Counted from the stretch's first letter, positions 34,638-41,868 are shown. The stretch is DNA of 64,000 bases from Thermincola ferriacetica (GCF_001263415.1 NZ_LGTE01000003.1:146589-210588), one strand, 5' to 3'. The notes: generated by a model from the sequence alone, not told the origin. Numbers and translations: made by a program.

Positions 34638-34828
34638 TATTATTGAAGATAACATAGCATATCTGAAAAAAAATAGCTGAAATAAGTTATGACACCTTTT
34701 CTTCCGATCCGGACAAAACACGTTCCGTCAGATATGCGTTACAAATATCTATTGAGGCATGCCTTGATATCGGCCAACATTTATTAGCCGGGCTTGGTCT
34801 CGGCAGACCGGCCAATTATCAATTATAA
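34603..34828 (+). pseudogene. Frameshifted, truncated HEPN toxin (DUF86-like)
   Basis: From GTG 34603 (GAGGTGA upstream) the frame reads LNVIKARLDIIEDNIAYLKK, then stops after an A8 run (34666-34673). Removing one A restores IAEISYDTFSSDPDKTRSV and ISIEACLDIGQHLLAGLGLG to a stop at 34826. The C-terminal RNase motif R-x4-6-H expected near the end is absent, since the gene breaks at GRPANYQL just before a repeat fragment. Confidence 0.78.
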
Positions 34829-34978
34829 GGATGTCTTTTCTATCCTATTATTCTTCCGCTCACGGCTTTGTTGAAATTGCCTGGTTCTCTCTTTTAGCAG
34901 TTTCCAAAATATTTTCCTCCGAATATCCAATACTCCCTTCGGAAGTTCCTCTATACTGTATGGTGCCGGTTCTTCCAT
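34823..34978 (-). CDS. Possible small charged protein
   Basis: 51 residues, MEEPAPYSIEELPKGVLD followed by a basic helix (RRKIFWKLLKERTRQF). No clear ribosome-binding site. Its last codons are formed by a dispersed-repeat fragment (34846-34865), so it may be an accidental or truncated frame. Function unknown. Confidence 0.3.
   Translation of the reverse strand: MEEPAPYSIEELPKGVLDIRRKIFWKLLKERTRQFQQSRERKNNRIEKTSL
34846..34865 (+). repeat. Fragment of the dispersed palindromic repeat
   Basis: TATTATTCTTCCGCTCACGG is identical to 2964-2983 inside copy 1. It begins 17 bp after the end of the truncated HEPN frame. Confidence 0.7.
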
Positions 34979-35041
34979 GCTTTGTCACACCCGCATTACC
35001 TTTTGCGATTCTTCACCTCTCAGAAAAGTATAACCTGGATA

Positions 35042-35437
35042 TTACTTTTTTCCAGGCATGTTAAAATGCCGACGATATCTTTCTGGTATATTAATTTCTA
35101 CATTGTAGCCTATGGCTTTAATTGCTTTGGATATAAGGTTAATTCCGTCATTAAAAAAGGTTTCTATACGCTTATCCTTATTACTGATACCCTTGTAATC
35201 GCCAGGGCAAACAAAGGTCCAATCGGCTCCGTCCTGAGTCAATACAACCCGAAAGAACTGATCTATTTCAGTTTCTTTATAATTAAGCTTTCTCAATAGT
35301 ATTACATGCTCAACTGCATCATCTATGTGAGAAAGTAATAGTTCTTTACCGTTGAAAGAAACAAGCATCAGTAATGGATCATCCACTTGCATTGCTTCCC
35401 TGACACGTTTTTCGTCCGGGTAGTATCGAATATCCAT
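35042..35437 (-). CDS. Uncharacterised protein
   Basis: 131 residues, no signal peptide or membrane helix, mixed alpha/beta (LLMLVSFNGKELLLSHIDDAVEHVILLRKL, then VVLTQDGADWTFVCPGDYKG). Begins MDIRYYPDEKRVREAM with GGAGGGA upstream, so it is a credible gene. I do not recognise the family. Lies in a zone of broken defence genes. Confidence 0.6.
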   Translation of the reverse strand: MDIRYYPDEKRVREAMQVDDPLLMLVSFNGKELLLSHIDDAVEHVILLRKLNYKETEIDQFFRVVLTQDGADWTFVCPGDYKGISNKDKRIETFFNDGINLISKAIKAIGYNVEINIPERYRRHFNMPGKK

Positions 35438-35577
35438 ATAAAATCTCCCTCCAGTTTATATTATAGGCCAATGTGTGCTGCTTGTCACTTATCTGCACGG
35501 TCAAACTGGGGGATTCTTATCTTTCAGTCCCTTCTACTTAAGGGATACGGCTGTAACCGACCGCAAATGCATGGGTA

Positions 35578-35682
35578 AAACCCTTGTCTGCCAAGGGTTT
35601 CATCCAACGCAGAGAGCCCTTGAAACAACTCAAATTTCGCAAATTTATTTTCTGCATGAAAACACCGGATATTTGCGAAATT
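35578..35682. promoter_or_regulatory. Hairpin and inverted repeat in a gene-poor stretch
   Basis: AAACCCTTG (35578-35586) pairs with CAAGGGTTT (35592-35600), a possible terminator for the gene ending at 35728. Next, AATTTCGCAAAT (35633-35644) and ATTTGCGAAATT (35671-35682) form a perfect 12-bp inverted repeat 26 bp apart. No gene supported in 35438-35727. Confidence 0.5.
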
Positions 35683-35727
35683 ACCATGCTTTACATTTTC
35701 TGCCCCTTTCATTTTTGCCATCTGCTT

Positions 35728-36003
35728 TCACCCGCAACACACCGCCAGATGCGGACAATTCTCTGGACATTTATTCGCCAGACCGGGGTCGATTTCCTCG
35801 TAGATCATGCGCATTTTTTCATCTCTTTCCTCGATAAACCACTGGCGCAGTTCATCGTCGATTATGTGGATGTCTTTAGTTACAATAAGCCGGTCATCCC
35901 TGAATTCTGCATAAACAATACAGATTTTGTTATTCTCCTTGACTACCAGGCGCTCGCTCTTTTTGCCCAAGAAAGAACCATAGTTAGAAACTAATACTTG
36001 CAC
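35728..36003 (-). CDS. Protein with Cas1-like N-terminus, probably a truncated or chimeric remnant
   Basis: 91 residues from GTG 36003, which has GGGGGTG six bases upstream; the ATG at 36018 has none. The start MQVLVSNYGSFLGKKSERLV resembles the first beta-hairpin of Cas1 integrases. After about residue 35 the Cas1 similarity is lost, and the tail holds a helix (DDELRQWFIEERDEKMRMIY) and a Cys cluster KCPENCPHLAVCCG. No Cas2, Cas4 or CRISPR array is visible. Either a Cas1 relic or an unrelated small protein. Confidence 0.45.
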   Translation of the reverse strand: MQVLVSNYGSFLGKKSERLVVKENNKICIVYAEFRDDRLIVTKDIHIIDDELRQWFIEERDEKMRMIYEEIDPGLANKCPENCPHLAVCCG

Positions 36004-36104
36004 AAGCCGCACCCCCATTATTTGGCATTTTTATTGTTGCCAAAATGTGGGAAGATTAATCAGCTTAAACTGATGTGATGCCCGTCGTTTAGACATTCTT
36101 CGGC

Positions 36105-36133
36105 CTGTTAATATTTGCCGGATGTGGTATAAT
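36105..36133 (+). promoter_or_regulatory. Promoter of the DUF6922-like gene
   Basis: CTGTTA (36105-36110), 17 bp, TATAAT (36128-36133), same sequence context as 34004-34032. Confidence 0.6.
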
Positions 36134-36170
36134 ATTTTTAATGAAAATGCTTTTGATGTGAGGTATAACC

Positions 36171-36458
36171 ATGTTGCCGAAAGAGCTGCATAAATTTTTC
36201 TGGGAACACAACCCGGCTGAACTTGATGAAAAAACTTATTGGTATTTTACGATAGGACGTCTTCTGGAATATGGCAATGACCAGGCCATCAGGTGGGTGT
36301 TCAGTCATTATCCCCAGGAAAAAATTATTGAAGTTATTAAATCCAGCCGGTCGATTTCAAAGAAAACGGCAAATTTCTGGAAGAATTTCTTCCATCTAAG
36401 GGAGGAGGAAGTTTTTTGTTTGACGAAGTCATCTCACCAGCCAGGCATAAACTCATGA
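36171..36458 (+). CDS. DUF6922-like protein (antitoxin partner of AbiEii-type nucleotidyltransferase)
   Basis: 95 residues: LHKFFWEHNPAELDEKTYWYFTIGRLLEYGNDQAIRWVF, then ISKKTANFWKNFF. This pattern is found in small proteins encoded just before AbiEii-like nucleotidyltransferases. GAGGTATAACC precedes the ATG. The downstream partner overlaps it by about 40 bp but is internally deleted, so the pair is not functional as a toxin-antitoxin unit. Family name given from memory of the pattern. Confidence 0.6.
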   Translation: MLPKELHKFFWEHNPAELDEKTYWYFTIGRLLEYGNDQAIRWVFSHYPQEKIIEVIKSSRSISKKTANFWKNFFHLREEEVFCLTKSSHQPGINS

Positions 36459-36573
36459 TGCGGAAAAAAGCCCGCCCCTGGATATGCTGTGGTCTGTACA
36501 ATGGGATGAGGTCAAGAAGTTTTTTCTGGATGAAACCGGGAAACTGGTCAGGGATGAGATTTTGGGGGTATAG
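36416..36573 (+). pseudogene. Internally deleted AbiEii-like nucleotidyltransferase
   Basis: TTG 36416 with GGAGGAGG upstream starts LFDEVISPARHKLM; then the frame changes and only the C-terminal LDMLWSVQWDEVKKFFLDE...VRDEILGV to the stop at 36571 remains. The catalytic middle of about 150-200 residues is gone. Confidence 0.6.
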
Positions 36574-36677
36574 GTGTTGAAGAATATAAATTCAGCATCA
36601 TTGGGATAATTTACGAATTCGTTAGACAGATTGCCAGATTTGTGGGGGAATATGAGAATAAATAGTGTAGAGAATTA

Positions 36678-36703
36678 ACACCTGCCGTGGGCAGGTGTTT
36701 TTT
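36678..36703 (+). terminator. Terminator after the AbiEii remnant
   Basis: ACACCTGCC-GTG-GGCAGGTGT (36678-36698) followed by TTTTT. Confidence 0.88.
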
Positions 36704-36729
36704 AGTATTTAAGAAATTTTTTATAGATT

Positions 36730-37011
36730 TTAATAAACTTGAAAGCAGGTGAAAAGCCAATGATCCGACAATATACTTTCAATGCTGCCGTATGTAGGAA
36801 CATAATCCTGTTGCTCCTTTTCCCGGATAACAGCAACTATCTTCTGCAGGGCAGCCTCCAAATCTTCCCGGTGGGGAAATCCTTTCTGCTCGAGCAGTAC
36901 CCGGGCAGCCACAAAGAGCGCCGTGGCCTCTGCCCCCGAAAAAGAAAGGGGTTTCAGATTATAGGCGCCTCTGGATGCAAAGGTATTAATATTAAATGAG
37001 CAACCCTGCAC
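36730..37011 (-). pseudogene. Fragment of a WYL/YafY-type transcriptional regulator
   Basis: The stretch AYNLKPLSFSGAEATALFVAARVLLEQKGFPHREDLEAALQKI is the linker region between HTH and WYL domains in YafY-like proteins (PPLSLSxEEAxAL...ALxKI). The WYL domain itself is lost, and the frame ends in unrelated residues at 36730. WYL regulators often control CRISPR and other defence genes. Confidence 0.5.
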
Positions 37012-37047
37012 AAGCGTGGCGTACCCGTTTACTAAGTTCGTTTTTGT

Positions 37048-37230
37048 TCATTCTTCTTTCCTCTGTAAAACCTTTATTGTATCGTCAACCCAAAGTTCAA
37101 GCCTTCTAATAAACGCCCTTGGAAAATACTCCCTTGTTAGAACCTGTAACAGTATCCACAACCTGGATGCCCTTTTTTCCGATGCAGCACAATATATTTT
37201 GAGCCTTAACTCCCCATACTCTTTAATCAT
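37048..37230 (-). pseudogene. Possible N-terminal HTH part of the broken WYL regulator
   Basis: 60 residues with RASRLWILLQVLTREYF...RRLELWVDDTIKVLQR, weakly like the winged HTH start of DeoR/YafY proteins. It lies just upstream of and in line with the WYL fragment, separated by a stop. Could be an unrelated short frame. Confidence 0.3.
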
Positions 37231-37238
37231 ACTATCTT

Positions 37239-37291
37239 AATAAAAACAATGGTGGGAAACCGAATGTATAAACATACAATCCAGTTTCCCA
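37239..37291 (-). terminator. Terminator of rnpB
   Basis: TGGGAAAC (37253-37260) and GTTTCCCA (37284-37291) enclose a second stem TGTAT-AAAC-ATACA; a T-rich tail follows on the minus strand. Confidence 0.7.
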
Positions 37292-37299
37292 TAAACAAA

Positions 37300-37678
37300 A
37301 CCGAGTAAATCGATAAGCCGAGTTCTGTCGTGGATGATCATCTATCTGGGACGACAGTTACCTGCCGCCTCTAGCGACCTTACCCGGGAACGGAACGGGC
37401 CGCTCCATTGTTCCCCTATTTGGTCTTGCTCCAGGTGGGGTTTACCTAGCCGGTTAGTCGCCTAACCGCTGGTGAGCTCTTACCTCACCGTTCCACCCTT
37501 ACCCCATACTAGAGGTTAGAGGTAACCTCCAACCTCCAGTAGGAGGCGGTTTGTTTCTGTGGCACTTTCCTTGGGGTCGCCCCCACTGGGTATTACCCAG
37601 CACCCTGCCCTGTGGAGCTCGGACTTTCCTCAGGTATAAACATAAATTTATACCCGCGATCATCTGATTTACTCAGTT
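37300..37678 (-). ncRNA. rnpB: RNase P RNA, bacterial type A
   Basis: About 379 nt catalytic RNA that matures tRNA 5' ends. On the minus strand the conserved blocks appear in order: GAGGAAAGTCCGAGCTCC, GGGTGCTGGGTAATACCCAG, GGCGACCCCAAGGAAAGTGCCACAGAAA (split across fields), and near the 3' end AGATAGATGATCATCC and ACAGAACTCGGCTTA. The P1 helix pairs ACTGAGTAAATC at the 5' end with GATTTACTCGGT at the 3' end, which fixes the limits. P12 is built from heptamer repeats (37508-37540). Confidence 0.95.
37508..37540. repeat. Heptamer repeats forming rnpB arm P12
   Basis: On the plus strand TAGAGGT-TAGAGGT is followed at once by AACCTCC-AACCTCC, giving a hairpin. The same heptamer family is found at 42103-42210. 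Confidence 0.75.
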
Positions 37679-37768
37679 TATTTTATGTTTTGTTCTCCTG
37701 CTGTGTTTCAGGAGTTTTATACTAACATTTTTTTATCGTCATGTCAAATGCCAAATTTCTCTAATTAT

Positions 37769-38548
37769 TTACCCAAATAACGTGGTTTGGACCTGGGCTC
37801 CAGAATTGGCATTGTTATTATCTTCTTTTTTAGGCAACAAATCGAAGCGCATGGGATAATAAGACACTATCTCCCGAGAATCAGCCAGCGCTTCAACTTG
37901 GTGTTCAACCTGACCTGTGATGGCCAGTCCCGTTCCTTTGGTCAATATGATATCCCGACCGGCAATAGCATATTTAAGCTTGCCTTTTACCAGGTAACTG
38001 GTTTGTTCATGAAGGTGCTTATGAAGAGGTAAAATTAAGCCTTTAGGATAATTAAACTCTACCAACATCAGTTTGGGAGTAAAGGCAATTACTTTCCAGG
38101 TAAGGGGGCTTTCCCGGTCAGGTTCAACGGAAACAGTGTGAATGTTTTCTTCAAGGTTAGCGGCTGCTTTAGCCAATTCGTAGGCCTGTTTATTAGTTTC
38201 CCGATCTATTAAATAAAGGTTGACCAGAGGATTTTCTTCCAAAAGGCTGCAGGCCCGTTCATGTAGCATTTTGAGCTTTTTATCCCTTACATCAAAAACA
38301 CCCTTTAACTGTTTAAACATGAGCTCGTTATCGGTGTATATATCAACGGAACCGAAATTCCAATTTACCGCTCTTTCCAGCGCTTTATTCAGCGCCAGGT
38401 AACCTGCTTCATTAAGGGAAGTCTGGCCCACATATTCGCCTTTTTCCATTAAAGTAGTGGTTTTATCCGTACACGCTACCATCCCAATACCGGCAGTATT
38501 TGTTTTTCTACTGACAGTTCCGCAGAGGTATATAGTTAAATCCGCCAT
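37769..38548 (-). CDS. RNase H-like domain fused to a cupin domain
   Basis: 259 residues. The first 140 look like a type I RNase H/RVT_3 fold: TIYLCGTVSRKTNTAGIGMV, LNEAGYLALNKALERAV, VDIYTDNELMFKQL, RETNKQAYELAKAAANL. Of the four catalytic acids, the first Asp is Leu/Cys and the last (usually D in ADxLA) is Tyr, so nuclease activity is doubtful. Residues about 150-245 are a cupin (LPLHKHLHEQTSYLVKGKLKYAI, GHxxH-like metal site HKHLHE). Lies between rnpB and the zinc-ribbon gene. A binding or sensing role is more likely than RNA cleavage. Confidence 0.75.
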   Translation of the reverse strand: MADLTIYLCGTVSRKTNTAGIGMVACTDKTTTLMEKGEYVGQTSLNEAGYLALNKALERAVNWNFGSVDIYTDNELMFKQLKGVFDVRDKKLKMLHERACSLLEENPLVNLYLIDRETNKQAYELAKAAANLEENIHTVSVEPDRESPLTWKVIAFTPKLMLVEFNYPKGLILPLHKHLHEQTSYLVKGKLKYAIAGRDIILTKGTGLAITGQVEHQVEALADSREIVSYYPMRFDLLPKKEDNNNANSGAQVQTTLFG

Positions 38549-38648
38549 GTTACCACCTCTTGGCTAAATAAATGAATTTTTCACCTTATTATATGTGCCG
38601 TGGAAATAAATTGCCAAGGGGTGGCCATGCTTTTGATAATTTTAAAAC

Positions 38649-39365
38649 CTAAAGAGTAAATAAAATCCGTCCGCAATTCTCACAAAAGATATCCTCAGAA
38701 TTCTCTTGGTTTTTAAGTCTTTTAACTGTTTCGATGGACAAGACCATGTTGCACCCGGTACAAGTATCATGTTGAATTAAAGCCACAGGTTTTTTATCAG
38801 GAAACTTTTCCCGCATCTCGGTAAACCACCGCAATATTTCGGGCCCAATACTTTCCTTTAGTTTTTCGATATCATCGCTTATCCGGCTAACTTCCGCCTC
38901 CCGGCTATCCTTTTCCCGCTGAAAAGCAGTGCACAAGATTTTAAATTCCTTAATTCCCGCTTCAATCTCCTGTTTAACGCTGCTCAATTCATTCTCAATG
39001 CCTTCCATTTTTTCCAGATTGTCTATAATTTCATCCTCTAAAGCTGCTATTTGTTTTTCTATTTGTTCAACTTTATGCTGAGCCTGTTTCAGTTCTTTTG
39101 GGGAGGACACTTTATCGCTGTATAGCAGAAAGTTGGTTGCTGCCAGTTTTTCCTTCAAAGACTCTACCTCGTGTTCCCTAGCCCAATTTTTCTTTTTTAT
39201 TTGTTCAAATTTATTCTTTTTTTGTTCATATATCTGTTTAAATTCTACCAATTCGGTTTTTAACTGCTTCAGTTTTGCTGTGCCGGACTTTAGCGGTCTT
39301 CCCAATTCATTTAATTGGCTCTCCAGGTTTTGTAAATCCCATAACAACTTAAGGTATTCTTTCAT
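38649..39365 (-). CDS. Coiled-coil protein with C4 zinc ribbon (DUF164/CT398-like)
   Basis: 238 residues from ATG 39365 (MKEYLKLLWDLQNLESQL), with GGGGGG upstream; the longer frame to 39470 has no family support. A long coiled coil (about 5-175) ends in a zinc ribbon CTGCNMVLS...IFCENCGRILF. This family lies next to nif3-like genes in many Firmicutes and is thought to bind nucleic acid. Function not proven. Confidence 0.85.
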   Translation of the reverse strand: MKEYLKLLWDLQNLESQLNELGRPLKSGTAKLKQLKTELVEFKQIYEQKKNKFEQIKKKNWAREHEVESLKEKLAATNFLLYSDKVSSPKELKQAQHKVEQIEKQIAALEDEIIDNLEKMEGIENELSSVKQEIEAGIKEFKILCTAFQREKDSREAEVSRISDDIEKLKESIGPEILRWFTEMREKFPDKKPVALIQHDTCTGCNMVLSIETVKRLKNQENSEDIFCENCGRILFTL

Positions 39366-39417
39366 GGTAAACCCCCCGCAAAAAATAATATAAAGGACAG
39401 AAGTCCAGCTCCTGCCC

Positions 39418-40530
39418 TCATAAAAACGTAAAAGGGTCTGTGTTAACTTGAGATACATAAATTTCCACACCGTCTTTTACCAGGCGCTCTTTTAAAAATG
39501 CCGCCAGTTGGTCCAATATGACAATCTCCGTCCCGTTATGACCGGCGTCTATTAAATGCAGGTCCATTTCTTTTGCTTCTAAGGCTTCATGGTATTTCAC
39601 GTCGCCCGTTACCAATACATCGGCGCCGGCAAAAAAAGCCTTATGCAAAAGGCTGGCTCCACTCCCACCGCAAACCGCCACTCTTTTAACTGTTTTTGCC
39701 AAATCGCCTACAACCTTAACAGTCTGCACATTAAGCGTTTTCTTAACCCTGTCGGCAAACCTGCCCAAAGTGGTCTCCTCGTTTAGAACTCCCATTCTGC
39801 CCAGGCCAAAAACCTTGCCCCTGTTGAAAAGAGGATACACATCATAAGCAACTTCTTCGTATGGATGGGCTTTTAACATTGCTTTCAAAACGCTGTTTAA
39901 ATTCTGCTTGGGTAGAATCGTCTCCAAACGCTTTTCCTCTACCTTTTCAAGCTGTCCTACCGCTCCAATGAATGGGTCGGACCCTGCCAAAGGTTTAAAA
40001 GTACCTATCCCGTCAACCTGAAAAGTACAATCCGAGTAATTGCCAATCCACCCTGCTCCGGCTTTGGTAACGGCTTCCCTGACGGCATCCTCATGCCCTG
40101 CGGGAATAAAAACAACAAGTTTAACAAGCTCTTCCTCCTTGTCCGGGCTTAGGATTTCTATATTTTGTAAACCAAGTTTTTCCGCCAGAACCGCATTTAC
40201 CCCTTCCACAGCGCTGTCCAGATTGGTATGGGCTGAATAAACAACTAATCCGTTCAAAACAATCTTTTCAATCAATGCACCAAAGGAAGTGTCAAAACGC
40301 AAATTCCTTAAAGGCTTAAAAATGAGCGGGTGATGCGAAACAATCATTTCCGCCCCCATACTTAAAGCTTCGTTGACAACATCAGCCGTAACATCCAGAG
40401 TCACTAATACTTTGGAAACCTCCCTTGTGGTCGTCCCAACCTGCACACCCACATTATCCCATTCTTCGGCCAGGTGTTTAGGAGCAAACTGTTCTATGTA
40501 ATTTATAACGGTTTGGCATTTAACAGACAT
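39418..40530 (-). CDS. Nif3-like dinuclear metal-centre protein (YqfO)
   Basis: 370 residues, the long form with an inserted CutA-like domain (about 130-235). Metal ligands: VSHHPLIFKPL, SAHTNLDSA, and HLIDAGHNGTE. Often labelled GTP cyclohydrolase 1 type 2 homologue, but the function is unsettled. Overlaps trmK by 28 bp, the usual Firmicute arrangement. Confidence 0.9.
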   Translation of the reverse strand: MSVKCQTVINYIEQFAPKHLAEEWDNVGVQVGTTTREVSKVLVTLDVTADVVNEALSMGAEMIVSHHPLIFKPLRNLRFDTSFGALIEKIVLNGLVVYSAHTNLDSAVEGVNAVLAEKLGLQNIEILSPDKEEELVKLVVFIPAGHEDAVREAVTKAGAGWIGNYSDCTFQVDGIGTFKPLAGSDPFIGAVGQLEKVEEKRLETILPKQNLNSVLKAMLKAHPYEEVAYDVYPLFNRGKVFGLGRMGVLNEETTLGRFADRVKKTLNVQTVKVVGDLAKTVKRVAVCGGSGASLLHKAFFAGADVLVTGDVKYHEALEAKEMDLHLIDAGHNGTEIVILDQLAAFLKERLVKDGVEIYVSQVNTDPFTFL

Positions 40531-41213
40531 TCTAACACCTCTTCCAGCCTTTTTATCTCTGCCGACATTTTCTCTGATTGCTCCCGGGCCTGAATAGAAC
40601 CCTGCCGTTTAATCTGAGCCATGATGCGCTTACGGTGCTCCAATTCCTTTTCCAGTTTCTCTTTCAGCAGCGGGTGTTTCCTGGCCAAGAGCACAGGGCC
40701 ATACAAAATTTCCTCTTCCTTCAGCCGAAACCCGGCGCCTCTCCTGGCCATAATAACGGTATATATTTTATCATCTTCCTGTACCAGTTCTTCGTCGTCA
40801 ATTACCCACCCATTGGTCATTAGCCACTTTCGCAGGATATCTTCATCAGTCATGGGCTGTAAAACCAGCTTTTTGAGTCCTTGCACAATCAATGGTTGGC
40901 CATTTAAAATATCCACAATGGTAGCCCCTCCCATGCCGGCTATAATTGCAGTATCTACTTCGCCCGGTTTTAAAACTGATAAGCCGTCACCCAACCGCAC
41001 ATCTATTTTTCTACTCAGTCCCATCTTTTGTACGTTTTTTAAAGCTGTTTCATAGGGACCTTTGTTCAGATCAGCAGCAACGATATAGTTATTGCCCCTG
41101 TTGGCAAGAAATATGGGTAAATAACCGTGGTCTGTTCCAATATCAGCTAATCTGTCGCCGATATCGATAAATGAAGCCAGCGCCAATAATCTTTTTGATA
41201 AATTCATAGTCAC
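40503..41213 (-). CDS. trmK: tRNA (adenine22-N1)-methyltransferase
   Basis: 236 residues: class I SAM fold with DIGTDHGYLPIFLA, VAADLNKGP, VRLGDGL and IIAGMGGATI, then a C-terminal coiled coil. Methylates A22 in the D-loop of tRNA. Pairing with a nif3-like gene downstream is normal. Confidence 0.9.
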   Translation of the reverse strand: MTMNLSKRLLALASFIDIGDRLADIGTDHGYLPIFLANRGNNYIVAADLNKGPYETALKNVQKMGLSRKIDVRLGDGLSVLKPGEVDTAIIAGMGGATIVDILNGQPLIVQGLKKLVLQPMTDEDILRKWLMTNGWVIDDEELVQEDDKIYTVIMARRGAGFRLKEEEILYGPVLLARKHPLLKEKLEKELEHRKRIMAQIKRQGSIQAREQSEKMSAEIKRLEEVLECLLNAKPL

Positions 41214-41363
41214 ACCTTAAGCTAAAAGATAACTCTGTTTTATTATTTCAACATCTTTGGTTTAAATACCTTTAAACAACCCAACCCATACTTAATTTAC
41301 CAAATAAAAATTAAACTTTTGGCGAATTAATATATTTTCCACGGAGATAATAATTAATGAAAA

Positions 41364-41803
41364 GGGTTCATAACAGCCGAGCGAAGATCATTGCAGGCTC
41401 TTTACAGGGTCTGTAATGGTCGGGCAAAGGTTATTACAGGGTCGCCGGTTACCTTTTGGCTCTGTAATAGCCGGAGCGCAGATTGTTATGGGTTCCGCAT
41501 GGGTTTGCAGCAGCCCGAACGGTTGCTGTAGGCTCAGTAGGGATTCATAACAGTCGGGCCACGATCATCATGGGTTCTGGAAGGTTTTCCCCGGAGTCCG
41601 CCCTTTAGAATTATTCTAAAGGTTCCCCTCCGGATGTACAACCTATAGGGTCTGTAGCAGCCGAGAGGTTGCTGCAGGCTCGGTAAGGGTTCATGATGGT
41701 CAGACAAAGGTTGTTGTATGTTCCGTAAGGGTTCGTAGCAGTCGAAAGATTGCTGCGGGCTCTGTAGGGATATACAGCAGCCGGCGGTAGGTTGTTATGG
41801 GCT
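41364..41803 (+). ncRNA. Degenerate tandem array of 39-42 nt hairpin units, candidate structured RNA
   Basis: About nine units share the pattern GGGTTC-rTAgCAGyCG...GGTTGcTGcaGGCTCtGTA. Hairpins are visible in several: TGTAATGGTC with GGTTATTACA (41412-41438), CAGCAGCC with GGTTGCTG (41509-41528), AGCAGCC-GAGA-GGTTGCT (41656-41673), AGCAGTC-GAAA-GATTGCT (41737-41754), ATGATGGTC with GGTTGTTGT (41693-41717). Stem bases differ between units but still pair, many as G-U, which works only in plus-strand RNA. Two loops are GNRA. A T6 run follows at 41805. No protein frame is credible. No clear promoter was found in 41214-41363. Confidence 0.5.
41591..41633. repeat. Long palindrome interrupting the hairpin array
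   Basis: Core CCTTTAGAAT-T-ATTCTAAAGG (41602-41622) is a perfect 10-bp palindrome, flanked by CCGGAG (41591-41596) and CTCCGG (41628-41633). Sits between units 5 and 6 and could be a small inserted element. Confidence 0.65.
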
Positions 41804-41850
41804 CTTTTTTATGTGACTTCCGCCTCGGCCTTATGGTGGGCAAAGGGTCC

Positions 41851-41868
41851 TTACAAGCAGGGGGTCGG
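41851..41868 (+). repeat. Inverted 18-bp copy of part of the tRNA-Val gene
   Basis: TTACAAGCAGGGGGTCGG is the exact reverse complement of 41941-41958, the anticodon-loop to variable-loop part of the adjacent tRNA-Val. Confidence 0.8.

Noticed and set aside
34831..35064. Plus-strand frame of 77 codons after the HEPN remnant
   Set aside because: It starts in the repeat fragment, is rich in Ser/Pro/Leu as expected for an antisense frame, and the minus strand looks more coding.
36574..36664. Short frame ending EYKFSIIGIIYEFVRQIARFVGEYENK before the terminator
   Set aside because: No start codon with a ribosome-binding site and no recognisable family; probably the tail of a deleted gene.
39366..39470. 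Extra 35 residues at the start of the zinc-ribbon protein
   Set aside because: The extension overlaps the end of the Nif3-like gene, is unlike the family, and a better start lies at 39365.
41364..41803. Possible CRISPR array
   Set aside because: The units are not separated by unique spacers of constant length; similarity runs through the whole unit and there is no exact repeat.
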